DNA of 64,000 bases from Toxonevra muliebris (lineage: Eukaryota; Arthropoda; Insecta; Diptera; Pallopteridae). Made by a program: the position numbers and the translations under genes. Positions 12,076 to 22,379 of the stretch are shown in pieces. The stretch is from positions 17,726,182 through 17,790,181 of the forward strand of contig OY829330.1 of assembly GCA_963691655.1 (NCBI GenBank). Direction: 5' to 3'. The notes beneath the pieces are model-generated. The model was not told the origin of the DNA. It was given only the letters and a program-made list of their open reading frames with translations, and made no database searches. Position 1 is the stretch's first letter; each line of letters starts with the position of its first letter.

Positions 12076-12418
12076 TATCTAAAACTTTTGTTACTTTGAA
12101 TATTTAAATGAAATGTTGCAATAAACACAAAATTAAACAATACAAGAGGCAATGCCCCATGTCAGATTTTTGTTAACTTTTATAATTTTCCATTGCAATT
12201 TACATTTACAAAACATATAATAAAAACAAGAAATTGTAATAGATTTTTTTAATTTTTTAAAAGTGTCCTTAATTACGTGGCCACCATTGTAGTTCGAAAT
12301 AATTTTCTCGGTCGGCATCCTCAGCTATATAGACATCTAAGGCTATATCCTTCAAAATATTATCTTTTTTTTTGTACGAGGTGCACTTTTTATTCATTTA
12401 TCATATATTCGTCGTTTG

Positions 12419-15093
12419 TAGTGTTGATTCGATACCCACAAAGTATCGATACTTTTACTCACTACCTGTACCGAATAAAAGTATCGATGCCACCGAAAAT
12501 ATCGGAAAAATTTATCGAGTACGTACTTGTATCGAATACTCGTGTAAAGACACAAATTACAATACTCAACACGAAATTGGAGTCAGACATCATTTCTCTG
12601 ATCGCGATAGCGTGCTCAGATTTTCGCTTTTACGTCATGTTTTTGAGATATTTCAACTGCAAACACATGAATCATATAAAAACGACGTATGAGCTGCCTG
12701 ACGTAAAACAAAAATTGCAATTTGTTGAGTAGTGCTAACTTGTATGATATTTATTACGTTTAGATACAAATCGCTAGAAAATTTATAATCGCAGGAAAAC
12801 TTTAGAAAAGTTTACGTCTAATTTTCTTTTTATCCGGGCCTAAAGTTTCTAAAAGATTAACCCTTTCGTTGTTTTTGGCTAATATATTGTTCAAAAAAAT
12901 GTTCATATTTCACTACTTCTCATTTCAAACCTATCGGGAATTTCAAAAATAAAAAATAATTTTTTAAGTCAAGCATGTTTTTTCTCTTTATAATTTAAGT
13001 TTGAGTAAAAACGGGAGCACTGTTTTTTTTTTATTTGATTTTGAAAAACAATCCAAGTTACATTTGTGTGAATTTACTGAGTGAAGGTACTACGTTGAAA
13101 TTTTTGAGCAAGTATATAAACTTTTTTTTTTAATTATAATAGCTTAAAACGAAAGTTAAAACTCCATTTCATAATACAAAATTAATAACTTTAAAAAAAA
13201 GTTGTTAAAAAAATTGTACATTATAGTGTACAAATTCACGCAACTCTAATGTACAATATAATGTACAATAAATAATTTGGTTACTATTGTGTACAAAAGA
13301 CATGAAAGGCTGATGATTTTTGAATTATTTTCTGCGGCTGTTAAAAAAGTTGTGATAGTGTTGATGTTGAAAAAATAACAAGGTTCTGAAAGTGGATGCT
13401 GATAGAACTCGAGAAAAAAAATTATACTGTTCTCGGCGTTTTAAAAGTATACGTCAAATTTTTTTTTACGTGGGCCCAAAGTTTGCCCATTTCTAACAGA
13501 TTTGCATCAGAGCTTGTTTGTATGTTCAGCAATTTTTAGTAGAATTTTCCGTAGAATATTTTCTTCCTGCATATTAACCCTTTGGCGCCCACAATTATGG
13601 GTCTTTTTTTGCCTTTTTCGAAAAAGTTTCTTTTTTGACCCATTACGAGTGTTGATAAAGGGTTAATATGTTCATGAAATATGTTGACCATGAAATTTTA
13701 CTATAGGTCACTGAACAACAAAATTCTGTATACTTGACTTTAGTAAAAATAAACCTAAATTCCAAAAATTTTTAAAATTTTCACCTTTTATACTTAAGGA
13801 ACAAGTGTGTTTTTAAAAGTATTTTCGAAACTAAAAGTTTATTTTGCATTGCAAAATTAACCATAGTTGTTTTTTCCACAAAAAGAAATTAAAAATTAAA
13901 ATTTGTTTCTCGAATTTTTACTCCTTTCATGCATTTTGGTCATTATAATGTACAAAATTCCAAAAGCTCTGCAGCATTTCCCAAAAACTTCTTTCATAAT
14001 TTTTTTTGGTTTTTATTCTTAACAAAGTCCGAATCTATAATTGTGATTTGAAAGTGATTGCTTTTCTCAAAAAAGGTATTTGTTGTTGAATGTGAAGTAA
14101 TTTCCACAAATTACACATTTTCTTGCTTATTATTAACACTCCATTGAATAATTTAATTAATTAATATTTGTTTTGCAATATAAAATATATTTTTAGTTTA
14201 GAAAATACTTTTAAAGACACACTTGTTCACTGCGTATAAAAGGTGAAAATTTTAAGCATTTTTGGAATTTGGGTTTATTTTTACTAAAATCAAGTTTACA
14301 GATTTTTGTTGTTCAGTGACCTATAGTAGAATTTCATGGGCAACATATTTCATGAAAATATTAACTCTCTATCGACCCTTGTAATGGGTCAAAAATTTAC
14401 CTTTTATTAAAAGGGCAAAAAAGGCCCATAACGGTGGGCACTAAAGGGTTAATAAGTTGAAAGAATATATTCTACGGAAAATTCTGTTATAAGTTGCTGA
14501 ACATACAAACAAGCTTTGATGCAAAACTAACAAGTTGTCGTATGATTTAATTTACTTAATCTTTTAGACATGGGCAAACTTTAGGCCCGGGTAAAAAGAA
14601 AGTTAGACGTAAACTTTTAAAATGCCGAGACACGCCTAATTTTTCTCTCGAATCCACTTTCAGAACCTTGTTATTTTTGAAAAAATGTATTTTTGCCGGT
14701 CAGTGTTATAGCTTGTTAAAAATATTTTATTTTAATGAAAAGATTTCAATAAACATTATATTCTACATACACGGGCGGCAACATTTTATAAAACTTCAAT
14801 ATTGTACTGCAATATTTTCATACATGCAATATGAATTGAATGAATGGAATTTTGAATATGCATATGCAGGAGCATTAATATATTATTCAAGCTCTAAAAT
14901 ATTGCAATACGACTCACAATCTTAAATATTGTATAGCAATATTTCAGTTTTAGAAATCAATGTTTTCCAAAAAATACTTTTCCGTATCCGATACTGACCC
15001 TTTTTTGTCGATACTAAGTAAAATACTTATGGTATGGCATCGAGTAAAAATATAATTGTATCGAATGAAAAATATCGTATCGAATCATCAATA
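12419..15093. mobile_element. hAT-like element T, copy 1 (carries nested foldback)
   Basis: Ends TAGTGTTGATTCGATAC and the complement of TATTGATGATTCGATAC, flanked by GTCGTTTG (12411-12418) and GTCGTTAG (15094-15101), an 8-bp duplication with one difference. Many subterminal GTATCGATAC/TCGAATAC repeats occur, as is common in hAT elements. Copy 2 (17075-17841) lacks the roughly 1.9 kb between about 12800 and 14690, which proves a later insertion there. The 12277 and 12372 ORFs cross its end and are not genes. Confidence 0.85.
13370..14680. mobile_element. foldback element F (inverted arms about 500 bp)
   Basis: The left arm (about 13370-13858) and right arm (about 14168-14680) are inverted copies starting AAATAACAAGGTTCTGAAAG. 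Each arm holds an internal TTAA-bounded mini-palindrome (13574-13666 and 14361-14452). A partial arm-like piece also lies at 12795-12870. The whole is nested in hAT-like element T copy 1. Further arm copies are at 20301-20835 and 43763-43845. No coding sequence seen. The superfamily is undecided. Confidence 0.8.
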
Positions 15094-15307
15094 GTCGTTA
15101 GTCAAAGAAACTGACATTTTACACATACTTACAATTAATTTACTTTCGTACAAGAGCTATCTTGTCAATACCAATGAATCGTTTTTAATTGCCTTATTTT
15201 TGGGTAATTATATATTTTTTAGCTTATTGTTTTCAATCCTAGCAATATACTTATATATAAAATATAATTATAACTTTAAGTATTTTCTTTTTATTCACAT
15301 TTTGCAG

Positions 15308-15455
15308 GATATTGAACCTGATGACAGCTCACCAATGCCCAGTTCCGATGTTGAAACTTTTCAAGGCAAAATCGTTTATAATGTCGATGGTAATGCGTAT
15401 ATAATCGATACGGAAAATGTTACTTTCTCAAATTTAACGGGCAATACAGTGAGTG
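15308..15455 (+). CDS. zfh2: zfh2 coding exon 2
   Basis: Acceptor TTTTGCAG ends at 15307 and donor GTG|GTAAGT follows 15455; start phase 0, end phase 1. The 49-residue product begins DIEPDDSSPMPSS and contains GKIVYNVDGNAYIIDTEN, a short block conserved near the N-terminus of ZFHX3/ZFHX4/zfh2 proteins. An alternative GTGAGT donor 7 bp upstream would break the frame to exon 3. The acidic, serine-rich flank fits a disordered region. The exon is isolated between introns of 9.9 and 6.9 kb. Confidence 0.85.
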
Positions 15456-16264
15456 GTAAGTTTAGTAGAAGAAAGATGATCGAAAGAGAGAGAAAGCATG
15501 ATTGATGTTAGCCCAGTGAAAGATCTGGTATAGAAAATCCTAAAATTTTAATAATAATAACTTCAATATTAACTTTATACCAGAGCTTTAATTTTTGAAC
15601 ATTTTTTGGCCTGTATGTATACACGAACGTTCGAGCTTCGTACACGTGAAGATATCACAAACCTTAATTTAGAGTTAAGTAATAGAGATCAGCGATATCA
15701 TGAAACTATCTCTATTTCCAATTGGTTTCTCATAACACCTGTTGATATTCTGTTAAAGAATCTTATAGCCGAGTACAATTACAACTTAAAATTTTTGTGC
15801 CTTCTATTCTCCTTATTAGTGATATATTTTATAGCAAAACCTTTTGAAAATAGAGACAGTTTCACTAAATCTCTGATACTAATAGATTATCGTGCGGGTA
15901 CACGTAGATTGTTTTTGAAATACACGTGCAGTTCAGGTTCTTGTTTTTGGTGAATATTCGAAAATGCAAATGCTCATGAGTAAATATGCATTGGGAAACT
16001 CTATTTTCTACATACTTACAGTGCCTCACAAAAGTATTCGGAATTTAAGTTTTGCAGAAAAATTGAAAATAAAGTGAATATTTTCATCAATATGTTAGCT
16101 TTATTTACACAAACAAATGACAAACTAAAATGACTTAAAAAAAATTAAAACAATTTAGGTCACAAAAGTATTCTCAAGAAACTTTTAGATATGCTTAAAA
16201 AAAGATATTATAGAAATATACACGATTAGTACCGAGTAGCATAACCGTTTAACCTTGGGACTTT

Positions 16265-16860
16265 CTACAATCGATTTGGCATAGAGGAGACTAGTTTCCG
16301 AGTGCTTTCAGCCGAGATATTTGCAGAATTCTTGACAAGTCTAAGTGTTTCAGCGCTGGCTCCTAAATTTTCTTTTAAAATTTGTATATACTGATGATGG
16401 TTTATTTTATCCGTTATAAATTGCATTTTTCCGGCACCATTAACACTCATGCAGCCCCAAAGCTTTACATTTCCACCCCCATATTTGACAGATGAGCATG
16501 TGTTTTTCGGATTCATTTCCGTATTAATATTGCGAAATGCCTTATTACCACAATCGGGGCCAAAAAGGTTGACACTTACGTGTACTCCGTTTTATTTAGC
16601 GAAACTTCTATTAATTTGTGGACCAGAAGTTCCCGGTTGAGTTTTCATTTGCCTGATGATAACAATTTTATCACGGGACTTTAGTTTTTCGGGTCTGCCG
16701 GATCGTATCCAATTTTTAGCAAATTTCTTTGTAGAATAATATGGATGGTAAAAATACTTTTATTTGTAGAGATGGCAATCTCCTTGAGTGAAAAACATCC
16801 GCACTCTTAAAATTTTTCTTCAGAAATAAATGTAAATTAAACTTTTGGCAAAATTTGTTT
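16265..16860 (-). pseudogene. Tc1-like transposase remnant
   Basis: The minus strand shows RSGRPEKLKSRDK (N-terminal DNA-binding block), then VNLFGPDCGNKAFRN, VKYGGGNVKLWGCMSVNGAG and ILKENLGASAE, ending LVSSMPNRL and a stop. The stretch that should hold the second and third catalytic residues is deleted between SAETLRL and the last 20 residues, and stops occur upstream. It belongs to the Tc1 element 16019-17853. Confidence 0.8.
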
Positions 16861-17074
16861 GCCGCATAACAGGACTTTTGAAAAAGTTACCATGGTTAGA
16901 AAATTCCGAATACTTTTATAATTTGAGTTTAAATTTAAATTTATAATTTTTTTACATTTACAGAAGTTGAATTTTTCTTTGTAAATAAAAGCTAACATAT
17001 TGATGAAAATATACAGTTGATTTTTAATTAAACTCCTTTGAGTAAAACTTAAATTCCGAATACTTTTGTAGGGC

Positions 17075-17841
17075 TAGTGTTGATTCGATACCCACATAGT
17101 ATCGATACTTTTACTCATTACTTGTATCGAATAAAAGTATCGATGCTACCGAAAATTTCGGAAAAAAGTATCGAATATGTACTTGTATAGAATACTCGTT
17201 TAAAGAGACTTTTTTAAGTGGTTGTCAAGGAAAACATTCAGGCCAGAACGGTCCATTGTGATACAACATGGTTGTGCCTACAGTTTACACTACTTAACAC
17301 GAGTTTTTTGCCAATAAATCATGGTTTTGAGATATTTCCACTGGAAACACGTGAATCATATAGAAATGACATTAATTTAATTTAGCAAATCGCTAGAAAA
17401 TTTATATTATAAGGAAAACTAATCAACAGATTAAAGCTTGTTAAAAATATTTTATTTTAATGAAAAGGTTTCAATAAACATTATGTTCTACATGCATGGC
17501 CGGAAATATCTTCTAGAACTTCAATACTGTATTTCAATATTGTCATACATTGAAATATTGCAATATGGACTGAAATATTTTGAATAATTCTGCAGTAGCA
17601 TTTTAAAATATATTATTGATTGCTGTAAAATATTGTTAAATAATCCACAATTTCAAATATTGTATAGCAATATTTCAGTTTTTAAATAAATATTTTCCAA
17701 AAGTATCGAGTATCGCATACTGTCCCTTTTTTCCGATACCAAGTAAAATACTTATGTTATAGCATCGAGTAAAAAAAGTACTTGAATCGAATGAAAAGTA
17801 TCGAGTTTTTACTTGTATTTACTTGTATCGAATCATCACTA
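17075..17841. mobile_element. hAT-like element T, copy 2
   Basis: The same ends as copy 1 (TAGTGTTGATTCGATAC and complement of TAGTGATGATTCGATAC). TGTAGGGC (17067-17074) and TGTAAGGC (17842-17849) form an 8-bp duplication with one difference. It lies inside the right terminal repeat of the Tc1 element, so it is younger than that insertion. It carries a SINE tail not present in copy 1. Confidence 0.88.
17213..17292 (-). mobile_element. SINE 3' fragment
   Basis: The reverse complement matches the 3' part of the SINE at 25222-25530 (CTGTAGG, a region like CACAATGGGCCGTTCAGGCC, then GACAGCCACT). Copy 1 of element T lacks it, so it inserted into copy 2. Confidence 0.7.
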
Positions 17842-18928
17842 TGTAAGGCACTATATATTTAATTCCTTAAAGGGAGGTTATCGTTGAGAGTAATTTCTCC
17901 CCATTTCTACCTAATGGGTAGAAAAATACCCATGAAAATTTTTTTTTTTTTTTGGAAAATCGCTTAAAAGTTTGGGCCAGTTGAAAGATTAAACTATCTT
18001 CGGCTACTAGAAGTCACCATAAAATTCTGGCGTTTACTTAGACTTATCAGACTCCAAAAATCACGAATTTTCCAGTGCAGAATGTGGCAATGGAAAACAC
18101 GAAATTTAGAAAATGGAGCAAAACCAAACTGGAACATTTAGCTTCTTACCTTACCTTTTGTACTGATCGCATTATTTATGAGCGAGTAATGTGTTGTTTA
18201 TCGACTTGGGTACTTTCTATCCATTCGGCTGTGGTGGCAAGTAATCGGTGACCGGACTTAACGCCAACGGTTGTATGACCGCCCTATGAATGGCCATAAC
18301 GTCCAAAATAATTTTAGGCGCTATAACCTCCCCAATAGCAGCCAATAGGCGTTATGACCGTTTTTGTGATTCTTTCATTAAAAGTTTAAAAGTAAAACGA
18401 AACCAAATTTTCATGTATAAAAGAATGCAGCTTTATTTCAGGCTTGTTTACAAATTGGCTTTCTTAAATAAAAACAATGGATGTGTGCAAGGCACGCAAG
18501 ATATTTGATGTGTAAACAGTTAAGCCAACTAAATGTCATATACATAAGCTCACATATGTATAGCCATATATAGGGATTTAATGTATAATCTATATGCTTA
18601 GGTAATTAATTCAAATTAAAACAATTCTTTTATAAACTTAAAATCTTATTAGATATCATTATCTTTTATATATAATAGCCCAATTCACCATAAATTGCAA
18701 ATGGTTTTGCATCATTGCAAATTTTTATTCCATTTCACATATATTTGTTGTTGTGATAGCATAAATATTTTGCAATTGCACCAAATCGTGAATAGGGCTG
18801 ATATGTTGTAGTTGCATTATTTTTCAATGCATCGGTATCTATATGCTCACAATTGCATTCTTTTTTCCGCGCTTTAAGTTTTTCTTCCTGTCGATTTGAA
18901 ATTTTATAGATGTGAAAATTTTACAAAA

Positions 18929-19004
18929 CGTCGCCTGAGAATTGATTTGGCGTATAGGTATATGAATTTGTACACACATACGCCAAATCAATTCTCAGGC
19001 GACG
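18929..19004. repeat. perfect 27-bp hairpin
   Basis: Arms 18929-18955 and 18978-19004 are exact reverse complements (starting CGTCGCCTGAGAATTG) with a 22-nt loop. Perfect pairing of this length without decay is unusual here. It may be a recent MITE, a small-RNA precursor or a structured element. Function not known. Confidence 0.9.
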
Positions 19005-19025
19005 ATAAGTGCTTTCCGCATTTAA

Positions 19026-19230
19026 CCTTAGAACGGCAACAGATGTGACCAGTCACCGCACTACTTCTTAAAAGCACTGCGCAGAGAGTTGCCTTAACTG
19101 CATTTAATAAAAATAAGAAACAATGTATTTTTATTGAAGTAAATAAGTGATTTTATAATAAATAAGTTTGACTTTTTCTGTTTAACATTTTTGCTATTTA
19201 CATAGATAAAAAGGTGTTGCCTTTCTAAGG
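19026..19230. mobile_element. piggyBac-like TTAA MITE
   Basis: TTAA at 19022-19025 and 19231-19234 flank inverted ends CCTTAGAACGGCAACA and the complement of CCTTAGAAAGGCAACA. It is 205 bp with no coding capacity. Confidence 0.75.
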
Positions 19231-19907
19231 TTAATGCATAAAGCAAAATTTTTACAATGCCGTTGTTTGCTATCATTATCACTACATTTTGTTTATACAT
19301 TTATTGAAACCTAGATTCCTTATTAATTATCATTTTGTATTGTTTTCATATTTTAAAAAATATTTAATTTTAAACCAATCCAACTAACCGAATGCAAAAC
19401 CTATCAAACGCCTATGTTTGCTACGGCGACTTCTCTGCTTGTATGGTATAGTCGATCTCCACACAAATAATTCTGCCATGAATAAATGTACACACACATT
19501 TTGTTTTCGTATGCACATATATGTGTGAGTAAATTGATCGAAACATAAACAAACAAACTCCGCTCGTATTTTAATTTCTCCCTCTCTTCTTCTCTTTGTT
19601 GTTTAGAGTAGCACAGTCATGCCGCGCAGTAGTGTGAGCGAGAGGGGAACTGGACGTTACAGTTATCTTACATCTTACGTTACAGTTATTCTTACATTTT
19701 ACACATTTGAAATTTTGCCCATACCGTGAGCTAAAATGTTTACACATCAAAAACTCTTCTGTTTTTCTCGACATTAGTATGAAAGCGAATGGGTAAACTA
19801 TAAAAAAAAAACAAAATGGGAAAAATATGCTCATGTAGTAAATAGGAATGGCATGGAAATAAGCGCCTCATGCTAAATATTTGTACACAAAAGTAAACCA
19901 AGATATG

Positions 19908-20044
19908 GATTCAGTTTAATTGAAATGTAAACATAAAGAAAAAATGAAAATGTTAAAAAAAAATCGCGCGATTTTTTTTTATTTTTGTAAAATTTTTTCT
20001 CTGCTGCTGCTTGTTTCAATCTTACATTTCAATTAAACTGAATC
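19908..20044. repeat. inverted repeat with perfect 23-bp arms
   Basis: Arms 19908-19930 and 20022-20044 are exact reverse complements (starting GATTCAGTTTAATTG). The centre includes a self-complementary poly-A/CGCG/poly-T block near 19960-19980. Probably a small MITE. Confidence 0.85.
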
Positions 20045-20300
20045 AATAACTACATATATCTTATATTTTATTAAATATTTGACGGGCAGTACTATTTGAC
20101 GGGCAATACTATATATTATTGTGACTTACATGTCTATTCTGTCCAAAATATATTATAAGCAATTGCTTATACCCACAAGAGACGACCGTGAAGAAACAAA
20201 AGCATATATACGACTGACACAATGCTAAGCAAAATTTTAGCGAGACGTTCTAAACATAATACTGATTTTAAAAGCAACTGATTTCACTGTTCAACACACA

Positions 20301-20835
20301 AAAAAATAACACGGTACAGATAGTGGATTCTGATAGAACTCAAGAAAAAAATTATACGTGTCTCGGCGTTTTAAAAGTTTACGTCTAACTTTCTTTTTAC
20401 CCGGGCCTAAAGTTTGCCCATTTCTAAAAGATTAAGTATAATAAATCATACGACAACTTGTTAGTTTTGCATCAAAGCTTGTTTGTATGTTCAGCAACTA
20501 TATAATAATATAAATAACAGAATTTTCCGTAGAATATATTCTTTCAACATATTAACCCTTTAGTGCCCACCGTTATGGGCCTTTTTTGCCCTTTTAAAAA
20601 GAGGTAACTTTTTGACCCATTACAAGGGTCGATAGAGAGTTAATATTTTCATGAAATATGTTGCCCATGAAATTCTACTATAGGCCACTGAACAACAAAA
20701 ATCGGTAAACTTGATTTTAGTAAAAATAATCCCAAATTCTAAAAATGCTTAAAATTTTCACCTTTTATACGCAGTGAACTGGTGTGTCTTTAAAAGTATT
20801 TTCTAAACTAAAAATTTATTTTACATTGCACAATA
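20301..20835. repeat. foldback F single arm, copy 3
   Basis: About 535 bp resembling the left arm of the foldback at 13370-14680, same orientation, including the internal TTAA-bounded mini-palindrome (20552-20643). The partner arm is missing. Confidence 0.75.
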
Positions 20836-21322
20836 AACTAACTTTAATTAAGTAATTGATTAAATTAAGCACTTATATCTTCAAATGTGTATTAGCTTTT
20901 TGTAACGGGATATATGCGTTTTCAACGATTTTCTTTCACATTTTGGGTACTTTGTAAATTTATAAAAATCATTACTTCAGTTTAATAGCCCAGTTCAGTT
21001 AAGTTTGCTTAAGTCTTCTCCTATTTTTTATATAGGTAATATTTTATTTGTTTCCATAAAATGACAAATTGTGCGGAAAAATATGATTGGTTTGCTACTT
21101 ATGCGGAAAACACATTCTCTCAGAAAATCATGTTTTTTTTTTAATAGTAAAGTTTAAGATATTTTTAAGTTGTATTTTGAGTTAGAAGTATTTCCTGCTG
21201 AATCTTGGACACCGAAACATTGTTGCCGTAATTGTTGCAATGGTTTAATTTCATGGTCATAGGTAACTTATTGTAGCAATTTATTCTAACTTTTCCTCTA
21301 AACTTAACTCGACGAAATTCAA

Positions 21323-21910
21323 ATGCATTGTCTATATATTTGCACAAATAAAGCTATATTGAATTTAAACATACACAGACGAAAAAATATTGAATATGAA
21401 GGGGTTCTTTCAGATTTGCTGGCTGTGCCTTATTGTGACGAACTTCCGGTACCATATTTACCAGAACAAAGACTACCAACATCCAATAATATAGAGTTTT
21501 CAGAAATTGGCGAAAAACTATATCTATCTTTTTGTGAATAAAAATGCTTAGCTGTGAAGCAAGTAGTAGACCAAAATGAATGGCACTAGAACATCTTAAT
21601 GCTCTTGTTCGACAACTGGAACTATCTAAATCAAAAGAGTAAATTTTGGTAGCAGATTCAAAGTCTCTTAATTTGTTAGAACCTGGGATAAACGTTACCA
21701 GTTACCGAAAACCCCAGTTGGCATTTATGACATAGTTTACTGCTAATGAGGATAACTCATTTGTTTATTGTAATGATATTGAAAATTTAATGACAGAAAT
21801 GAGTATAAAATATTCCTCTGATGAAAGGCGTCTATTTATTGGCTCATCCAAAAGAAGTTTAAAAGCCGTGCTTCTTTACTTTGATAACACCAAAGCATTG
21901 ATTCCGATAG
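21323..21910 (+). pseudogene. eroded ORF of an uncharacterised repeated arthropod family
   Basis: The + strand shows an ORF (21323-21541) and then, in changing frames, LNALVRQLELSKSK, LLEPGINVTSYRK, FVYCNDIENLMTEM and RRLFIGSSKRSLKAVLLYFDNTKALIPIAYR-like sequence. The blocks SSKRSLKAVLL and VYCNDIEGL recall a repeated, functionally unassigned protein family I associate with arthropod genomes. That link is from memory. Several stops and frameshifts make it a pseudogene. The 3' side is cut by the MITE at 21912. Confidence 0.5.
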
Positions 21911-21911
21911 C

Positions 21912-22164
21912 ATATCGCTCATTTACTAAAAGACTGTTATAAGTCAAAAAACACGATTTTTGAGTTAATGATGCAGAGTTATTTATTATGTCATGCTTCA
22001 TATTGTGTAAAAATTTCATATTAATATCTTGTATACTCTGCGCGTGAGAACTATAAGATTTCTTCTTTTTTCTGCAAAGCGGGAGTCAATTGAAAACTTT
22101 AAACGCGTTTTCTGCAAAATTGCATTTTTTGTGTTATGACAGTCTTTTAGTAAATGAGCGATAT
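21912..22164. mobile_element. MITE R, copy 1
   Basis: Terminal inverted repeats ATCGCTCATTTACTAAAAG on both ends, interior about 250 bp. A second copy at 45479-45733 is about equally long and in inverted orientation. Both lie within zfh2 introns. Confidence 0.85.
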
Positions 22165-22379
22165 GCGATCTAAATGCTGACAGTTGTCGCAATGTTGCTG
22201 TCGCATCCATAATGTTCGAAGCATTAGACCTAGAGAGTTAAAAGTTTTTTTTTATAGAAATTTATTGTTTACTTGAGACGTCCACTTTAATTGTCATAAT
22301 TTATTTTTTTTTTGTTTGTCGTTTATTTGACATCTCTCGTTGTTATATCTACTACATAATACATAAAACCATTTTAAAG

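Larger units (their letters stand above)
5447..15307 (+). other. zfh2 intron 1 (9.86 kb)
   Basis: Bounded by GTAAGA at 5447 and TTTGCAG ending at 15307, phase 0. It is filled mostly with transposable elements, listed separately. The stretches at about 6655-7176 and 9791-10840 show only AT-rich sequence in which I recognise nothing. Confidence 0.65.
16019..17853. mobile_element. Tc1-like element, interrupted by hAT-like element
   Basis: The left end CAGTGCCTCACAAAAGTATT follows a TA (16017-16018). The right end reads CCGAATACTTTTGTA, then is broken by the hAT-like element at 17075-17841, and finishes GGCACTA before TA (17854-17855). Long inverted subterminal sequence (CATCAATATGTTAGC on both sides) supports the pairing. 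The transposase remnant is on the minus strand inside. Confidence 0.85.
15456..22379 (+). other. zfh2 intron 2 (6.9 kb)
   Basis: GTAAGT at 15456 to TTTTAAAG at 22379, phase 1. It contains a Tc1 element with nested insertions, a TTAA MITE, perfect hairpins, a foldback arm and an eroded unknown ORF. In 15460-16018 and 17860-18900 I see only AT-rich DNA without genes. Confidence 0.75.

Noticed and set aside
12277..12732. 151-residue ORF
   Set aside because: It crosses the left end of the hAT-like element T and its duplication, is not conserved in copy 2, and has no motif.
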